DNA of 40,573 nt from contig NZ_CAJATU010000154.1 in assembly GCF_903944925.1 (NCBI RefSeq), forward strand, positions 1 through 40,573, in the 5' to 3' direction. Of the stretch, positions 16,777 through 24,699 are shown in pieces. The stretch's first letter is position 1. Every line of letters begins with the position of its first letter. Made by a program: the position numbers and the translations under genes. The notes under the pieces are model-generated. The model had not been told where the DNA came from. It did not search any database and was given only the letters and a program-made list of their open reading frames with translations. Source of the DNA: an uncultured Rhodopila sp. (GTDB lineage Bacteria > Pseudomonadota > Alphaproteobacteria > Acetobacterales > Acetobacteraceae).

Positions 16777-18117
16777 TCATGTGCCTCCCGTCACGCGTGA
16801 GCCGCCGGATTCCAGCAAGCCTGAAGCGGCCGCGGGGATGATCAGGCCTTCCGCGTCGACGTTGCGCGGTGCCTCCAGTTCGCCTTCCCACTTGGCGACG
16901 ACGGCGGTCGCGATGCTGTTGCCGATAACGTTGGTCGCCGTGCGGCCCATGTCGAGGAACTGATCGATCCCCAGGATCAGCAGGATCCCGGCCTCGGGCA
17001 GCTTGAACATCGGGATCGTTGCCGCAACCACCACCAGCGACGCGCGCGGCACGCCGGCGATGCCCTTGCTGGTCACCATCATCACCAGCAGCAGCGCGAT
17101 CTGCTGGCCGAAGGGCAAATGAATGTTGTACGCCTGCGCGACGAACAGCGCGGCAAACGCCTGGTACATCATCGATCCGTCGAGATTGAAGGAATAGCCG
17201 AGCGGCAGCACGAAACCGGTCACGCGGTCCCGCACGCCGAACTTCTCGAGTTGCTCCATCGTCTTCGGATAGGCCGCCTCGCTGCTCGCGGTCGAGAACG
17301 CAACCAGCATCGGCTCCCGGATCAGCTTCAGCAGCGTGAACATGGACGGACCGAGCGCAAGCCTGCCCGCAATGATCAGCGCGCACCACAGCAGCACGAG
17401 GCCGAAATAAAACGAACCGATGAACTTGCCGTAAGTGAGAAGTACGCCCAGCCCCTGAACCGTGATCACCGAAGCGATGGCGGCAAATACGCCGTACGGT
17501 GCAAAGTTCATGACGTAGTCGGTCAGTCTCAGCATGACGTGGACGAGTTCGCCGATGGACTTGATCAGCGTCTTGGCGGTCTCGTCCTTGAACGACGCGA
17601 TGGCGAACCCGAAGAAGATCGAGAACACCAGGATCTGCAGGATTTCATTTTGCGCCATCGCCTGCACGATGCTGCTCGGGAAGGCGTGGGTGATGAAGTC
17701 CTTGAAGTTCAGTGCGCCGGTCGCGAGGTTGGTCCCGGCGCTCTCCGGCGGACGGGTCAGGTCGAGGTTGGCGCCCGGTGCGAACAGATTTGCCAGCAGC
17801 ATGCCGAGCAGCAGCGAAAACAAGGAGGCGCTGATGAACCACAGCAGCGCCTTGCCGGCGATGCGTCCCACCGCGCCGGTGTCGCCGAGGCTCGCGATTC
17901 CCGCCACCAGGGTGGCGAACACCAACGGCGCGATGATCATCTTGATCAGGCGGAGGAAGATGTCGGTGACGATCGAGAAATAGCCTGCGATCTCGTGTGC
18001 GGTTGCCGGATCCGGCGCCAGCTGATTGCAGATATATCCGGCCACGATACCAAGGACCAGGCTGGCCATGATCCAGGTCGTCCGCCGGTTCGGCTTTGTC
18101 GGTTGTGCGGGTTGCAT
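16777..18117 (-). CDS. Dicarboxylate/amino acid:cation symporter (DctA/GltP type, DAACS family)
   Basis: A protein of 446 residues; ATG at 18117 preceded by GGAG at 8 bases. Eight membrane helices plus two re-entrant hairpins are expected for the family. Diagnostic motifs are present: AFSTASSEAAYPKTMEQL (serine-rich HP1), LPLGYSFNLDGSMMYQA (helix 7), TSKGIAGVPRASLVVV (HP2) and DQFLDMGRTATNVIGNSIAT (helix 8) with the substrate-binding Asp, Arg, Thr and Asn. It imports aspartate, glutamate or C4-dicarboxylates with H+ or Na+. It lies 30 bases downstream of aspA and probably provides its substrate. Whether it is DctA- or GltP-like in specificity cannot be decided by eye. Confidence 0.93.
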   Translation of the reverse strand: MQPAQPTKPNRRTTWIMASLVLGIVAGYICNQLAPDPATAHEIAGYFSIVTDIFLRLIKMIIAPLVFATLVAGIASLGDTGAVGRIAGKALLWFISASLFSLLLGMLLANLFAPGANLDLTRPPESAGTNLATGALNFKDFITHAFPSSIVQAMAQNEILQILVFSIFFGFAIASFKDETAKTLIKSIGELVHVMLRLTDYVMNFAPYGVFAAIASVITVQGLGVLLTYGKFIGSFYFGLVLLWCALIIAGRLALGPSMFTLLKLIREPMLVAFSTASSEAAYPKTMEQLEKFGVRDRVTGFVLPLGYSFNLDGSMMYQAFAALFVAQAYNIHLPFGQQIALLLVMMVTSKGIAGVPRASLVVVAATIPMFKLPEAGILLILGIDQFLDMGRTATNVIGNSIATAVVAKWEGELEAPRNVDAEGLIIPAAASGLLESGGSRVTGGT

Positions 18118-18147
18118 GCGCGCGTCTCCTGCAGCCGTATGAGGTGA

Positions 18148-19566
18148 CTACTCCCGAGGGCCGATCGGCTGGGGCCGCGTCAACACGTCGGGGCGCAGGA
18201 TTTCATCGAGCTTTTCTTTCGGCAGCAGGCCCCTTTCAAGCACGACGTCGTAGACGCGCCGCCCGGACAGATGCGCTTCCTGCGCGACCGCGGTCGCGTT
18301 GGCGTAGCCGATATAGGGGTTGAGCGCGGTGACGATCCCGATGGAGCCTTCCACACTGGCAAGCAGCGCGTCACGGTTGGCGGTTATGCCGCGGACGCAG
18401 CGCTCCGCGAGCGTGAGGCAACCCTGCCGCAAATGCGCGGTACTCTTGAACAGGCTGTGGGCAATAATCGGCTCGAAGGCGTTGAGCTGAAGCTGACCCG
18501 CCTCGGCGGCGAAGGTCACCGTCACGTCGTTGCCGATGACCTCGAAGGCGATCTGGTTGACCACTTCTGGGATCACCGGGTTGACCTTGCCGGGCATGAT
18601 GGACGATCCCGCCTGCACCGCCGGCAGGTTGATCTCGTTCAGCCCGGCGCGCGGCCCGCTGGAGAGCAGGCGAAGGTCGTTGCAGGTCTTCGACAGCTTG
18701 ACCGCCACGCGCTTCAACACGCCCGAAAGCTGCACGAATGCGCCGCAATCCTGCGTCGCCTCGACCAGGTTGGGGGCCGTGACCAGCGGGATGCCGGTGA
18801 TCTCGGACAGCCGCCGGCAGACCAGGCTGGCATAACCGGGGTGCGCGGTGATGCCGGTGCCGATGGCGGTCGCTCCCATGTTGATCTCGCGGATCAGCAT
18901 GGCCGCTTCTTTCAGCCGCTCCTCGTCTTCGCCGATCATCACGGCGTATGTACTGAATTCCTGGCCGAGCGTCATCGGCACGGCGTCCTGAAGCTGGGTG
19001 CGGCCCATCTTCAGGACGTCCTTGAATTCCTCTGCCTTGGCCTCGAAAGCGCCGCGCAGCACGGCCATCGCATCCACCAGGCGGAAGATGCCGAAATACG
19101 TCGCAAGCTTGAGTGCAGTCGGGTAAACGTCGTTGGTACTCTGGCTCATGTTGACGTGTTCGTTGGGATGCAGGAACTGGTAGTCGCCGCGGCGGTGTCC
19201 CAGATGCTCCAGGCCGCGGTTGGCGACCACTTCATTGGCGTTCATGTTGGTGGAGGTGCCGGCGCCGCCCTGGATGACGTCGACGACGAACTGGTCGTGC
19301 AACTGGCCGGCGCGGATGTCCTCGCATGCGCGGACGATCGCGTCGCGCCGAACCGTGTCCAGCAGGTTCAGTTCATGGTTTGCGAGGGCCGCGGCTTGCT
19401 TGATGCTGGCAAGCGACCGGATCAACTCGGGATAGATCGCGATCGTCGTCTGGGAGATCGGGAAGTTCTGCACCGCGCGCAGCGTGTGGACGCCGTAGTA
19501 AGCGGCGTCCGGAACAGCAAGATCCCCGAGCAGGTCGTGCTCGAGCCGCGTGTCTGATTGGGGCAT
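18148..19566 (-). CDS. aspA: Aspartate ammonia-lyase
   Basis: A protein of 472 residues, full length for the fumarase/aspartase superfamily; ATG at 19566 preceded by AGGAAAC. It converts L-aspartate to fumarate and ammonia. Features: LEHDLLGDLAVPDAAYYGVH at the start, GAGTSTNMNANEV, NMSQSTNDVYPT, QDAVPMTLGQEF, and the mobile signature loop GSSIMPGKVNP with the catalytic serine. Fumarase C shares these motifs; the ..YYGVHTLRAVQNFPIS opening and VQAGSSIMPGKVNPVIPEVV are typical of aspartase. It heads the operon aspA, symporter, broken asparaginase. Confidence 0.93.
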   Translation of the reverse strand: MPQSDTRLEHDLLGDLAVPDAAYYGVHTLRAVQNFPISQTTIAIYPELIRSLASIKQAAALANHELNLLDTVRRDAIVRACEDIRAGQLHDQFVVDVIQGGAGTSTNMNANEVVANRGLEHLGHRRGDYQFLHPNEHVNMSQSTNDVYPTALKLATYFGIFRLVDAMAVLRGAFEAKAEEFKDVLKMGRTQLQDAVPMTLGQEFSTYAVMIGEDEERLKEAAMLIREINMGATAIGTGITAHPGYASLVCRRLSEITGIPLVTAPNLVEATQDCGAFVQLSGVLKRVAVKLSKTCNDLRLLSSGPRAGLNEINLPAVQAGSSIMPGKVNPVIPEVVNQIAFEVIGNDVTVTFAAEAGQLQLNAFEPIIAHSLFKSTAHLRQGCLTLAERCVRGITANRDALLASVEGSIGIVTALNPYIGYANATAVAQEAHLSGRRVYDVVLERGLLPKEKLDEILRPDVLTRPQPIGPRE

Positions 19567-19720
19567 TGGTTCGTTTCCTGGACTAATTGATTTTTACTTG
19601 CCTCGCCGACTCCACCGCAGCATTTTTCGGGCAGTGGCCGCAAGCACCAAAGTGGGTCGTGTCGCACCGGACGGGCTTCAATTGACCGTTTGATATGGGA
19701 TGCCGTCCACGTAAAGCCTG

Positions 19721-19882
19721 TCAGACGGGCTGTCTCCCGACAATCTTTTCCGTGGCGGCCACTTTGCCGAACAGCTCAACCAGTCGAGCTTCAAACTCGG
19801 AGCGGCTCAGGCCAGCCCGCTCGGCGGCGCTGATCAGGCGGAGCAGCGGGTCGTCTATCGCCTTGCATGCAAAATTGGCCAC
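19721..19882 (-). CDS. Small hypothetical protein, 53 residues
   Basis: A GTG-initiated frame (19880-19882) ending at TGA 19721-19723. The product (VANFACKAIDDPLLRLISAA, then ERAGLSRSEFEARLVELFGKV) is helical with a reasonable charge pattern and resembles the short regulators found near mobile elements, but I recognise no family. It sits between aspA and the recombinase-like remnant, so it may itself be part of degraded mobile DNA. Confidence 0.35.
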   Translation of the reverse strand: MANFACKAIDDPLLRLISAAERAGLSRSEFEARLVELFGKVAATEKIVGRQPV

Positions 19883-20242
19883 TCAGATTTGCCTGACCAA
19901 ACCGTCAGATCCAGGCGTCGGCTTCTGCGTGACACGCGAAGCGGGGCGGCGGCGGCGTCCGGCTGTGGAGCCCGACCGCGGAACACCCACTCGCTGATCC
20001 AAGCAAGCGGTCAGATCGCCGTGGACCAACCCGTCGGACGTAGCATCGTCGCCATGCTCCGGTGCCGGGTGTGGACCACGATCTCCTCGTTCGGCACCCC
20101 GTTGCTCTCCAGGCTGCCGTTTCGCTACGCCGGGACGCATCGCCATGCCAAGCTGAAGGACGTGCTCGGGCCTTTGGGGGAAAATCGAAGCCGAGCGTGC
20201 AGCTATGCAGGCGGTCGCACCCGAATCGTTGAGAAACAATGT
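19883..20242. other. Degraded intergenic region downstream of the GMC operon
   Basis: About 360 bases with no intact gene. The recombinase-like remnant (20011-20127) lies inside. Several overlapping frames on both strands look like shadows of decayed coding sequence. Confidence 0.45.
20011..20127 (-). pseudogene. Possible tyrosine recombinase/integrase C-terminal remnant
   Basis: Between a TAG (20125-20127) and a TGA (20011-20013) the minus strand reads a 37-residue segment that includes GVPNEEIVVHTRHRSMATML. This resembles the C-terminal box of tyrosine recombinases, where a G-x-x-x-x-x-I-x-x-H-T-x-HRS pattern contains the second catalytic His/Arg region ahead of the tyrosine. Neither a full-length frame nor a tyrosine follows, and upstream sequence is interrupted, so at best it is a decayed fragment. 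Short length keeps confidence low. Confidence 0.4.
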
Positions 20243-21181
20243 TCAGAAAGCCTTCACCAGCGTTCCCACCGTTACGTGCGGCCAGCGCCGTCCACGAAAC
20301 TCGAGAAGTGCCGTTTGCGAGTATTGTAGCTGTAAAAACTCCACCCCGTCGGCATCGGTTACGGACTCAATGGCGAATACCGACGCGAACTGTAATGTAT
20401 TGGCATTGGCAGTGATGAACGGGATATTGCCGATGGAAGCGTCATTCGGCGTGCTGGTGATCAGCCGTGTTATCCAGTTCAGCGTCTTGCCTTCCTGTTC
20501 GACCTGGCGGGTGAGCGTATCGCGAAGCATCTGATTGGGATCGGTCACCATCGCCTGGGTGATGCCCGCCGGCAGCGGGGCGGAGCGATGTCCGCTCGGC
20601 CGGGACAAGTCATATTCTGCGAAGGGATTCGGCGTGCCGGGCGGAGGCGGCTGGCTGCCAATCGCGAACGGCACCGTATTGGCGGGAGGTATTTCGGGAA
20701 TGCGGTCAAAATCGGCCTTTTGACTGAAGCCGACGGTACAAACGGCATTGCCGTGCGGAATCGTCGCCAGTCGCGCTATGGAAGCCCCGGCCTGCGGATC
20801 GCTGGTCGCCGGAATGTTCAGCCATATGCCGGGCTCGATGTGCAGGGCTCCACCGGAGGTCAGGTCGGTGATACGATGCAAGTAGGTCACGCCATACATG
20901 GCGATATCGCTCTGCAAGCTGCCGCGGTTGAAGACGGGCGAGCCGATGCTGGTGATATCAAGCGCCTCCTGCAAGAGATTGAGTTCCAGGAAGAACCCGT
21001 CACCGTCCTTGGCGCTGAAATCGGGCCGGGCGATCAAATTGAAACCCGTTCCCTGCCAGTAACCGGGGAGTTCCTTCAATGCACCGAGGCGATGCGTCAG
21101 CTCGGCCTGGGGGCCGACGGCGCGAAAGTGATGCGCGGTCAAAGTATCGGCGACCGGCGCGCGGAGAAGCTGAGAATTCAT
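20243..21181 (-). CDS. Heme-binding-like (FABP/nitrobindin-type) beta-barrel protein
   Basis: A protein of 312 residues, ATG at 21181, 12 bases after the preceding TIM-barrel gene; last gene of the operon. The region around residues 33-160 resembles the small beta-barrel of the nitrobindin/THAP4-like group: LGALKELPGYWQGTGFNLI, LLQEALDITSIGSPVFNRGS, MYGVTYLHRITDL, ALHIEPGIWLNIPAT and RLATIPHGNAV. In that fold a histidine from the late strands binds heme; LHIEPG or IPHGN could supply it. A C-terminal domain with NAVCTVG..., proline-rich linker and LTRQVEQEGKTLNWITRLI follows. No signal peptide. Role in the pathway unknown; the barrel could carry a lipophilic or sugar ligand. Confidence 0.6.
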   Translation of the reverse strand: MNSQLLRAPVADTLTAHHFRAVGPQAELTHRLGALKELPGYWQGTGFNLIARPDFSAKDGDGFFLELNLLQEALDITSIGSPVFNRGSLQSDIAMYGVTYLHRITDLTSGGALHIEPGIWLNIPATSDPQAGASIARLATIPHGNAVCTVGFSQKADFDRIPEIPPANTVPFAIGSQPPPPGTPNPFAEYDLSRPSGHRSAPLPAGITQAMVTDPNQMLRDTLTRQVEQEGKTLNWITRLITSTPNDASIGNIPFITANANTLQFASVFAIESVTDADGVEFLQLQYSQTALLEFRGRRWPHVTVGTLVKAF

Positions 21182-21193
21182 GCGGGTGCCTCG

Positions 21194-22204
21194 TTAGTTG
21201 ACAGGAAAGAGGGCATCGATCTTTTCGCGCAGCAGGCTTATGCCGTCCTGCGCCACCTGGTAGGCGCTGGGCCAATCCTGCCTCGGCGGATCTTCGCCGG
21301 GAATCCAGAATTTTCGCCGGGTTATCCGCAAACCTTCGGTAAACGGTTCGACGGCGTTGAAAACCTCGAGCAGCAACGGCCCGTCATAGTGCGGCAGGAT
21401 CGCGGACAGGAAGATGTCCCAGGGAAGCCAGCTATCGACGAACTGGCCGCGGTCCGGCGGTGAGACATGGATGTAATGCAGCCGCTTCTGCCTGGCGCAC
21501 GTCTGCACGTCGTCGCGGAACACCTCCGGTCCGGTGCTTCCCAGTGCGACGTGGGCGCTGTCGATAGTCAGGCCAATCTGCGCAGATTGCACGCCGTGCA
21601 GCGCCTGAAGCACATCCGAGACCATGTTGGGTGCCGGCGTTTCCCAATGATCGACCGGCTCGATCGCAACCTTTACATTGCGCTCCGCCGCATACACGCC
21701 GAGTTCTTGCAGGATCGGGGCGGCATTGAGATAGCGCGGCGCCAGCCAGTCCTGTAGCGCATCCGACCACAGCGGCTGACCCGAATCGGTCGTGGGGAAC
21801 TGGCCATAGGGAAAGATCACGGGCCCGGCCATGATCGTTTCGCCGCCAAGAATTCGCGTGATCTCCACTCGTGATTTAAGATACTCGAGCGCTAGGGCAC
21901 GTTGTTCCGAATAAGGTGAGGTGGGATCGAAGGTGCGGGTGGTGCCCACGTTCGTGGTGAAGCCGACAGTCTTCAGGCCGGCACGGTCGAAACGGGCCTT
22001 GAGTTGCTCATAGGCACCCAGATCGGCCCAGGGGTCGGAACCGGCGGGCGGAGCGATCGGCAGATCGAAGCCGCTATAGCCCATGTCGGCCAGGGTCTTG
22101 ATGTGCCTGATCCAGACATCCGCCGCCGCCGCGTCGCCCGGCCGCAGATTGGCGGTGAACATGAAGAAACTGAAATAGACCTGATTTCCGCTGCCGGTGC
22201 CCAT
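21194..22204 (-). CDS. Sugar phosphate isomerase/epimerase-like TIM barrel (xylose isomerase-like, AP endonuclease family 2 fold)
   Basis: A protein of 336 residues, ATG at 22204, two bases after the stop of the previous gene. The metal-site pattern of ketose 3-epimerases and IolE/IolI-type enzymes is visible: E182 in VAIEPVDHWE, D215 and H218 in LTIDSAHVAL, H246 in HYIHVSPPDRG, and E280 in PLLLEVFNAVEP. The N-terminal strands (YSGFDLPIAPP, LKTVGFTTNVG) fit the barrel. Such enzymes epimerise, isomerise or dehydrate keto sugars through an enediolate, and some C-glycoside lyase subunits share the fold. It is paired with a second TIM barrel, suggesting two consecutive steps on an oxidised sugar. 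Confidence 0.82.
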   Translation of the reverse strand: MGTGSGNQVYFSFFMFTANLRPGDAAAADVWIRHIKTLADMGYSGFDLPIAPPAGSDPWADLGAYEQLKARFDRAGLKTVGFTTNVGTTRTFDPTSPYSEQRALALEYLKSRVEITRILGGETIMAGPVIFPYGQFPTTDSGQPLWSDALQDWLAPRYLNAAPILQELGVYAAERNVKVAIEPVDHWETPAPNMVSDVLQALHGVQSAQIGLTIDSAHVALGSTGPEVFRDDVQTCARQKRLHYIHVSPPDRGQFVDSWLPWDIFLSAILPHYDGPLLLEVFNAVEPFTEGLRITRRKFWIPGEDPPRQDWPSAYQVAQDGISLLREKIDALFPVN

Positions 22205-22206
22205 GG

Positions 22207-23160
22207 TTACCAGCCCAGGTTCTGACGCAGGAAATTTCGCGCGATCTTGGCATACTCGAGCGGATTGGCCTTCGCCGGATCTTGCTCCGCCTCCACAACC
22301 AGCCAGCCTGCGAAGCCCGCATCTTGCAGGGTCTTGAACAGTTCCGGGAAGCGCGGGGTCAACGCGCCCTCGGCTCTGTCGCCCGGCACCGTGAAGATAC
22401 CGGATTCCACCGCTTGCTGAAACGACAAGCCCTTTTCATGCATCGCCTGGCGCACGGGCTCACGCATATCCTTCAGATGGATGTGCTTGATGCGAGGCGC
22501 GTAGTCCTTGGCGATTGCGAACGGATCAACGCCGGCGACAGCGAGATGCGCCGTATCGAGCAGGAAATGCACCAGCCCGGGATCGGTTTTGTCGAACAGG
22601 CGGCGGACTGACGCCTCATCCATCACGCCGGTGCCGAGATGCGGATGATAGCACAGCTTGCGACCTTGCGCGATGGCCATGCGGCCGATCTCGTGCAGAC
22701 CATCGATCAGATGCGTCCATTGCGCATCGGTGAATTTCGGCGCATTCGCGAACAGCGCGACCGGAAGCGGATTCACCGCGTCACCGAATTCCGCCACCAC
22801 CAGATCGGCGCGGCGCGGGTCATCGGAGCCCTTCTCCATGGCTGCCATGAAGGCAAGCTGCTGGCGAACCTTCTCGACAGTCTGCGCATGCATCGAATGG
22901 ATGGTGAAATAGGTGCTGACCCAGGGTTCCGACACCCGCAGCCCGCGCAGTTCAAGCGCGGAACGCAGTTGCGCCGGATCGGTCGGGTATTTGTGCCCGA
23001 CGCTGCAGCCGACAAAGCCGGCCAGCGCCATTTCGCTGACGCATTGCTCAAACGGGATCCCGATATCGATCGAGAGAAAGTCGTCGTTCCACCAGAGCGT
23101 CGGAGTAACGCCGAACCAAACGGTTTCCGGCGACATCGGGGCATACGGATAGGACATCAA
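22207..23160 (-). CDS. IolE-like sugar isomerase/dehydratase TIM barrel
   Basis: A protein of 317 residues from the ATG at 23160 (a second ATG follows immediately). The sequence pattern is close to inosose dehydratase IolE and relatives: YHPHLGTGV (171-179), LDTAHLAVAG with D202 and H205, KHIHLKDMR with H228, and VVEAEQDP with E290, all metal or substrate ligands. Inosose dehydratase removes water from 2-keto-myo-inositol, an alpha-keto cyclitol. Here it sits with two FAD dehydrogenases, so elimination from a keto sugar or keto cyclitol is the natural guess. No other iol gene is present, so I do not name it iolE. Confidence 0.83.
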   Translation of the reverse strand: MMSYPYAPMSPETVWFGVTPTLWWNDDFLSIDIGIPFEQCVSEMALAGFVGCSVGHKYPTDPAQLRSALELRGLRVSEPWVSTYFTIHSMHAQTVEKVRQQLAFMAAMEKGSDDPRRADLVVAEFGDAVNPLPVALFANAPKFTDAQWTHLIDGLHEIGRMAIAQGRKLCYHPHLGTGVMDEASVRRLFDKTDPGLVHFLLDTAHLAVAGVDPFAIAKDYAPRIKHIHLKDMREPVRQAMHEKGLSFQQAVESGIFTVPGDRAEGALTPRFPELFKTLQDAGFAGWLVVEAEQDPAKANPLEYAKIARNFLRQNLGW

Positions 23161-23169
23161 GATGTTCCT

Positions 23170-23625
23170 TTACGATAAGGGAATTTGCGGAGCCACTGCC
23201 CACGAGGCGAATCCGGGAGCCTTGGCGCCCGCCGGATGCGCGCCGATAGCCACCCACATCAGCCCCTCGACATAGGCGTCGGGAGACGGAATGAACGTTC
23301 CGTCCTCGGCCGCCGGGCCATAGGCTTGCTGCCAGATGGCAGGCAGTTGATACCAAACACCACCGAACCAGAGCTTGACGAGGTTGCGCACCACGTCGCC
23401 AAGCATCTCATTGCCGAACAGGTGCAGACGCAGCAGCTCCGGTGTCCGCGTCGGCAAATCGGCAAAAGCCGTCAGGAGCTCGTCCATGATGGCGTGTCCC
23501 ACCACCCGCTCGGCCGTGGCGAAATAAAGCTCGGCCTGGCCGGTGCCGAGCAATCTGACCCGGCCGAAACCGGTGATCGCTTCGGAGAGTTCGAGAAATG
23601 TCTGAAAACGCTGATCGTCGACCAT
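23170..23625 (-). CDS. FAD-dependent sorbitol/glucose dehydrogenase-type small subunit (second copy)
   Basis: A protein of 151 residues from the ATG at 23625 (MVDDQRFQTFLELSEAITGF), 7 bases after the ferritin-like stop. It resembles the small subunits of FAD-SLDH, fructose and glucose dehydrogenases: FLELSEAITGF at the N-terminus, VRNLVKLWFGGVWYQLP in the middle, and YVEGLMWVAIGAHPAGAKAPGF near the end (family pattern IV.LWY.G.W then Y...L.W...G.HP.G...G). In characterised enzymes the subunit carries a Tat signal and escorts the catalytic subunit; none is present here. The partner is probably one of the two GMC proteins encoded just upstream. Confidence 0.75.
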   Translation of the reverse strand: MVDDQRFQTFLELSEAITGFGRVRLLGTGQAELYFATAERVVGHAIMDELLTAFADLPTRTPELLRLHLFGNEMLGDVVRNLVKLWFGGVWYQLPAIWQQAYGPAAEDGTFIPSPDAYVEGLMWVAIGAHPAGAKAPGFASWAVAPQIPLS

Positions 23626-23632
23626 TGCCGCC

Positions 23633-24691
23633 TCACACTTCAAAGGTTGGCGCCGCGTTGCCACCGCCGGGCAGCGGATTGCGGATCAACTCGTTGACCA
23701 TATTGCGGAACGAGAACATGAACGGCACGGCTTCAAGCAGCAGTTCCGGCCTGCCGTTGTAGGACTGCGTGAGCAGGTCGAGAAAACGCCTGTACGCATC
23801 ATTAAAAGCCTTCGCGACGCCGAGCAGTTCCGACTTCGGCGGGAAGTCGCTCAACTTGATGTTGGGTTTCACCGGGTAGACCGCATCCCAATCGATCTTG
23901 ATCTCGGCGCCCGTCGGCCTGCCCGGTTCCATGTCACCCGGCTCATAATACCGGCCGAGTTGCAACTGCTGGAAGCGATAGTAATGCGAGAGTTCCCCGT
24001 CACCGCTCCAGATACCGTGATCCTCGCCTTCGCCCTGCTCGATCACCAGCTCAAGCGCCGCAAGAGCTGAATCGAGATCTGTCACCGCCCGGAGTTTGCC
24101 GCCGCCCGAATAGTAATATTCCGATGTCACCTGTCTCGAGGGTTCGCCGGTGAAGATCGTGCCACCGCTCTTCCGGGCTTCCTCCTCCAATGTCCTCAGA
24201 CCATCGCGAATGGCATTGTAGAAGTCGCCGATGCTGTAATAGGACCAGCCCGAGTCACGCGGATGCCGCCCGAGAAAGCTTCCGCTTCGGTTCCGCGCTT
24301 TGGCAATGAGCTGGCGGGCGCCGCGCCCGCTCATGCCGGGACGCTCGATCTTGAGAAACGTCTCCAGCGCCGCGGGCGTAAACGCACCGGTACCGACTTC
24401 GAAATCCGTTTCGCCGCTTGGCAGGTGGGTGGGATAGGCCGGCACGAAGCCTGGGGCGTTGAGGTCCGGCTTGCCACCCACCGCGTTGAGCACGTTGGCC
24501 GCGATCGTCAGATGCAGCATTTCTTCTACCGCGACGACGCGCAGTATTTGCACCGCGTCCGGGTTCGTGCCGGGGTGAACCGAATAGAGGGCGACAAGAT
24601 AGGGCGGCAGCGTGGCATGTTCCAACTGTATCGCCGCGTCCAGATAGTCGTACAGTTCATGCAGATCTTGGATTGCACTGGTTGGCATCAT
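23633..24691 (-). CDS. Ferritin-like domain protein (VioB / iminophenyl-pyruvate dimer synthase type)
   Basis: A protein of 352 residues; two adjacent ATGs at 24691 and 24688, 8 bases after the GMC stop. The N-terminal 70 residues show the ferritin-like signature of this family: AAIQLEHATLPPYLVALYSV with E24, and VVAVEEMLHLTIAANVLNAV with E56, E57 and H60. A later helix, GELSHYYRFQQLQLGRYY, supplies another E-x-x-H pair. This is the pattern of a di-iron or heme-associated four-helix bundle. Relatives act in violacein and rebeccamycin biosynthesis (VioB/RebD N-terminal region) and in many uncharacterised clusters. Here it is embedded between a GMC oxidoreductase and a small subunit, so an oxidative role in the same pathway is likely but unproven. 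Confidence 0.8.
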   Translation of the reverse strand: MMPTSAIQDLHELYDYLDAAIQLEHATLPPYLVALYSVHPGTNPDAVQILRVVAVEEMLHLTIAANVLNAVGGKPDLNAPGFVPAYPTHLPSGETDFEVGTGAFTPAALETFLKIERPGMSGRGARQLIAKARNRSGSFLGRHPRDSGWSYYSIGDFYNAIRDGLRTLEEEARKSGGTIFTGEPSRQVTSEYYYSGGGKLRAVTDLDSALAALELVIEQGEGEDHGIWSGDGELSHYYRFQQLQLGRYYEPGDMEPGRPTGAEIKIDWDAVYPVKPNIKLSDFPPKSELLGVAKAFNDAYRRFLDLLTQSYNGRPELLLEAVPFMFSFRNMVNELIRNPLPGGGNAAPTFEV

Positions 24692-24699
24692 GCTGTTCC

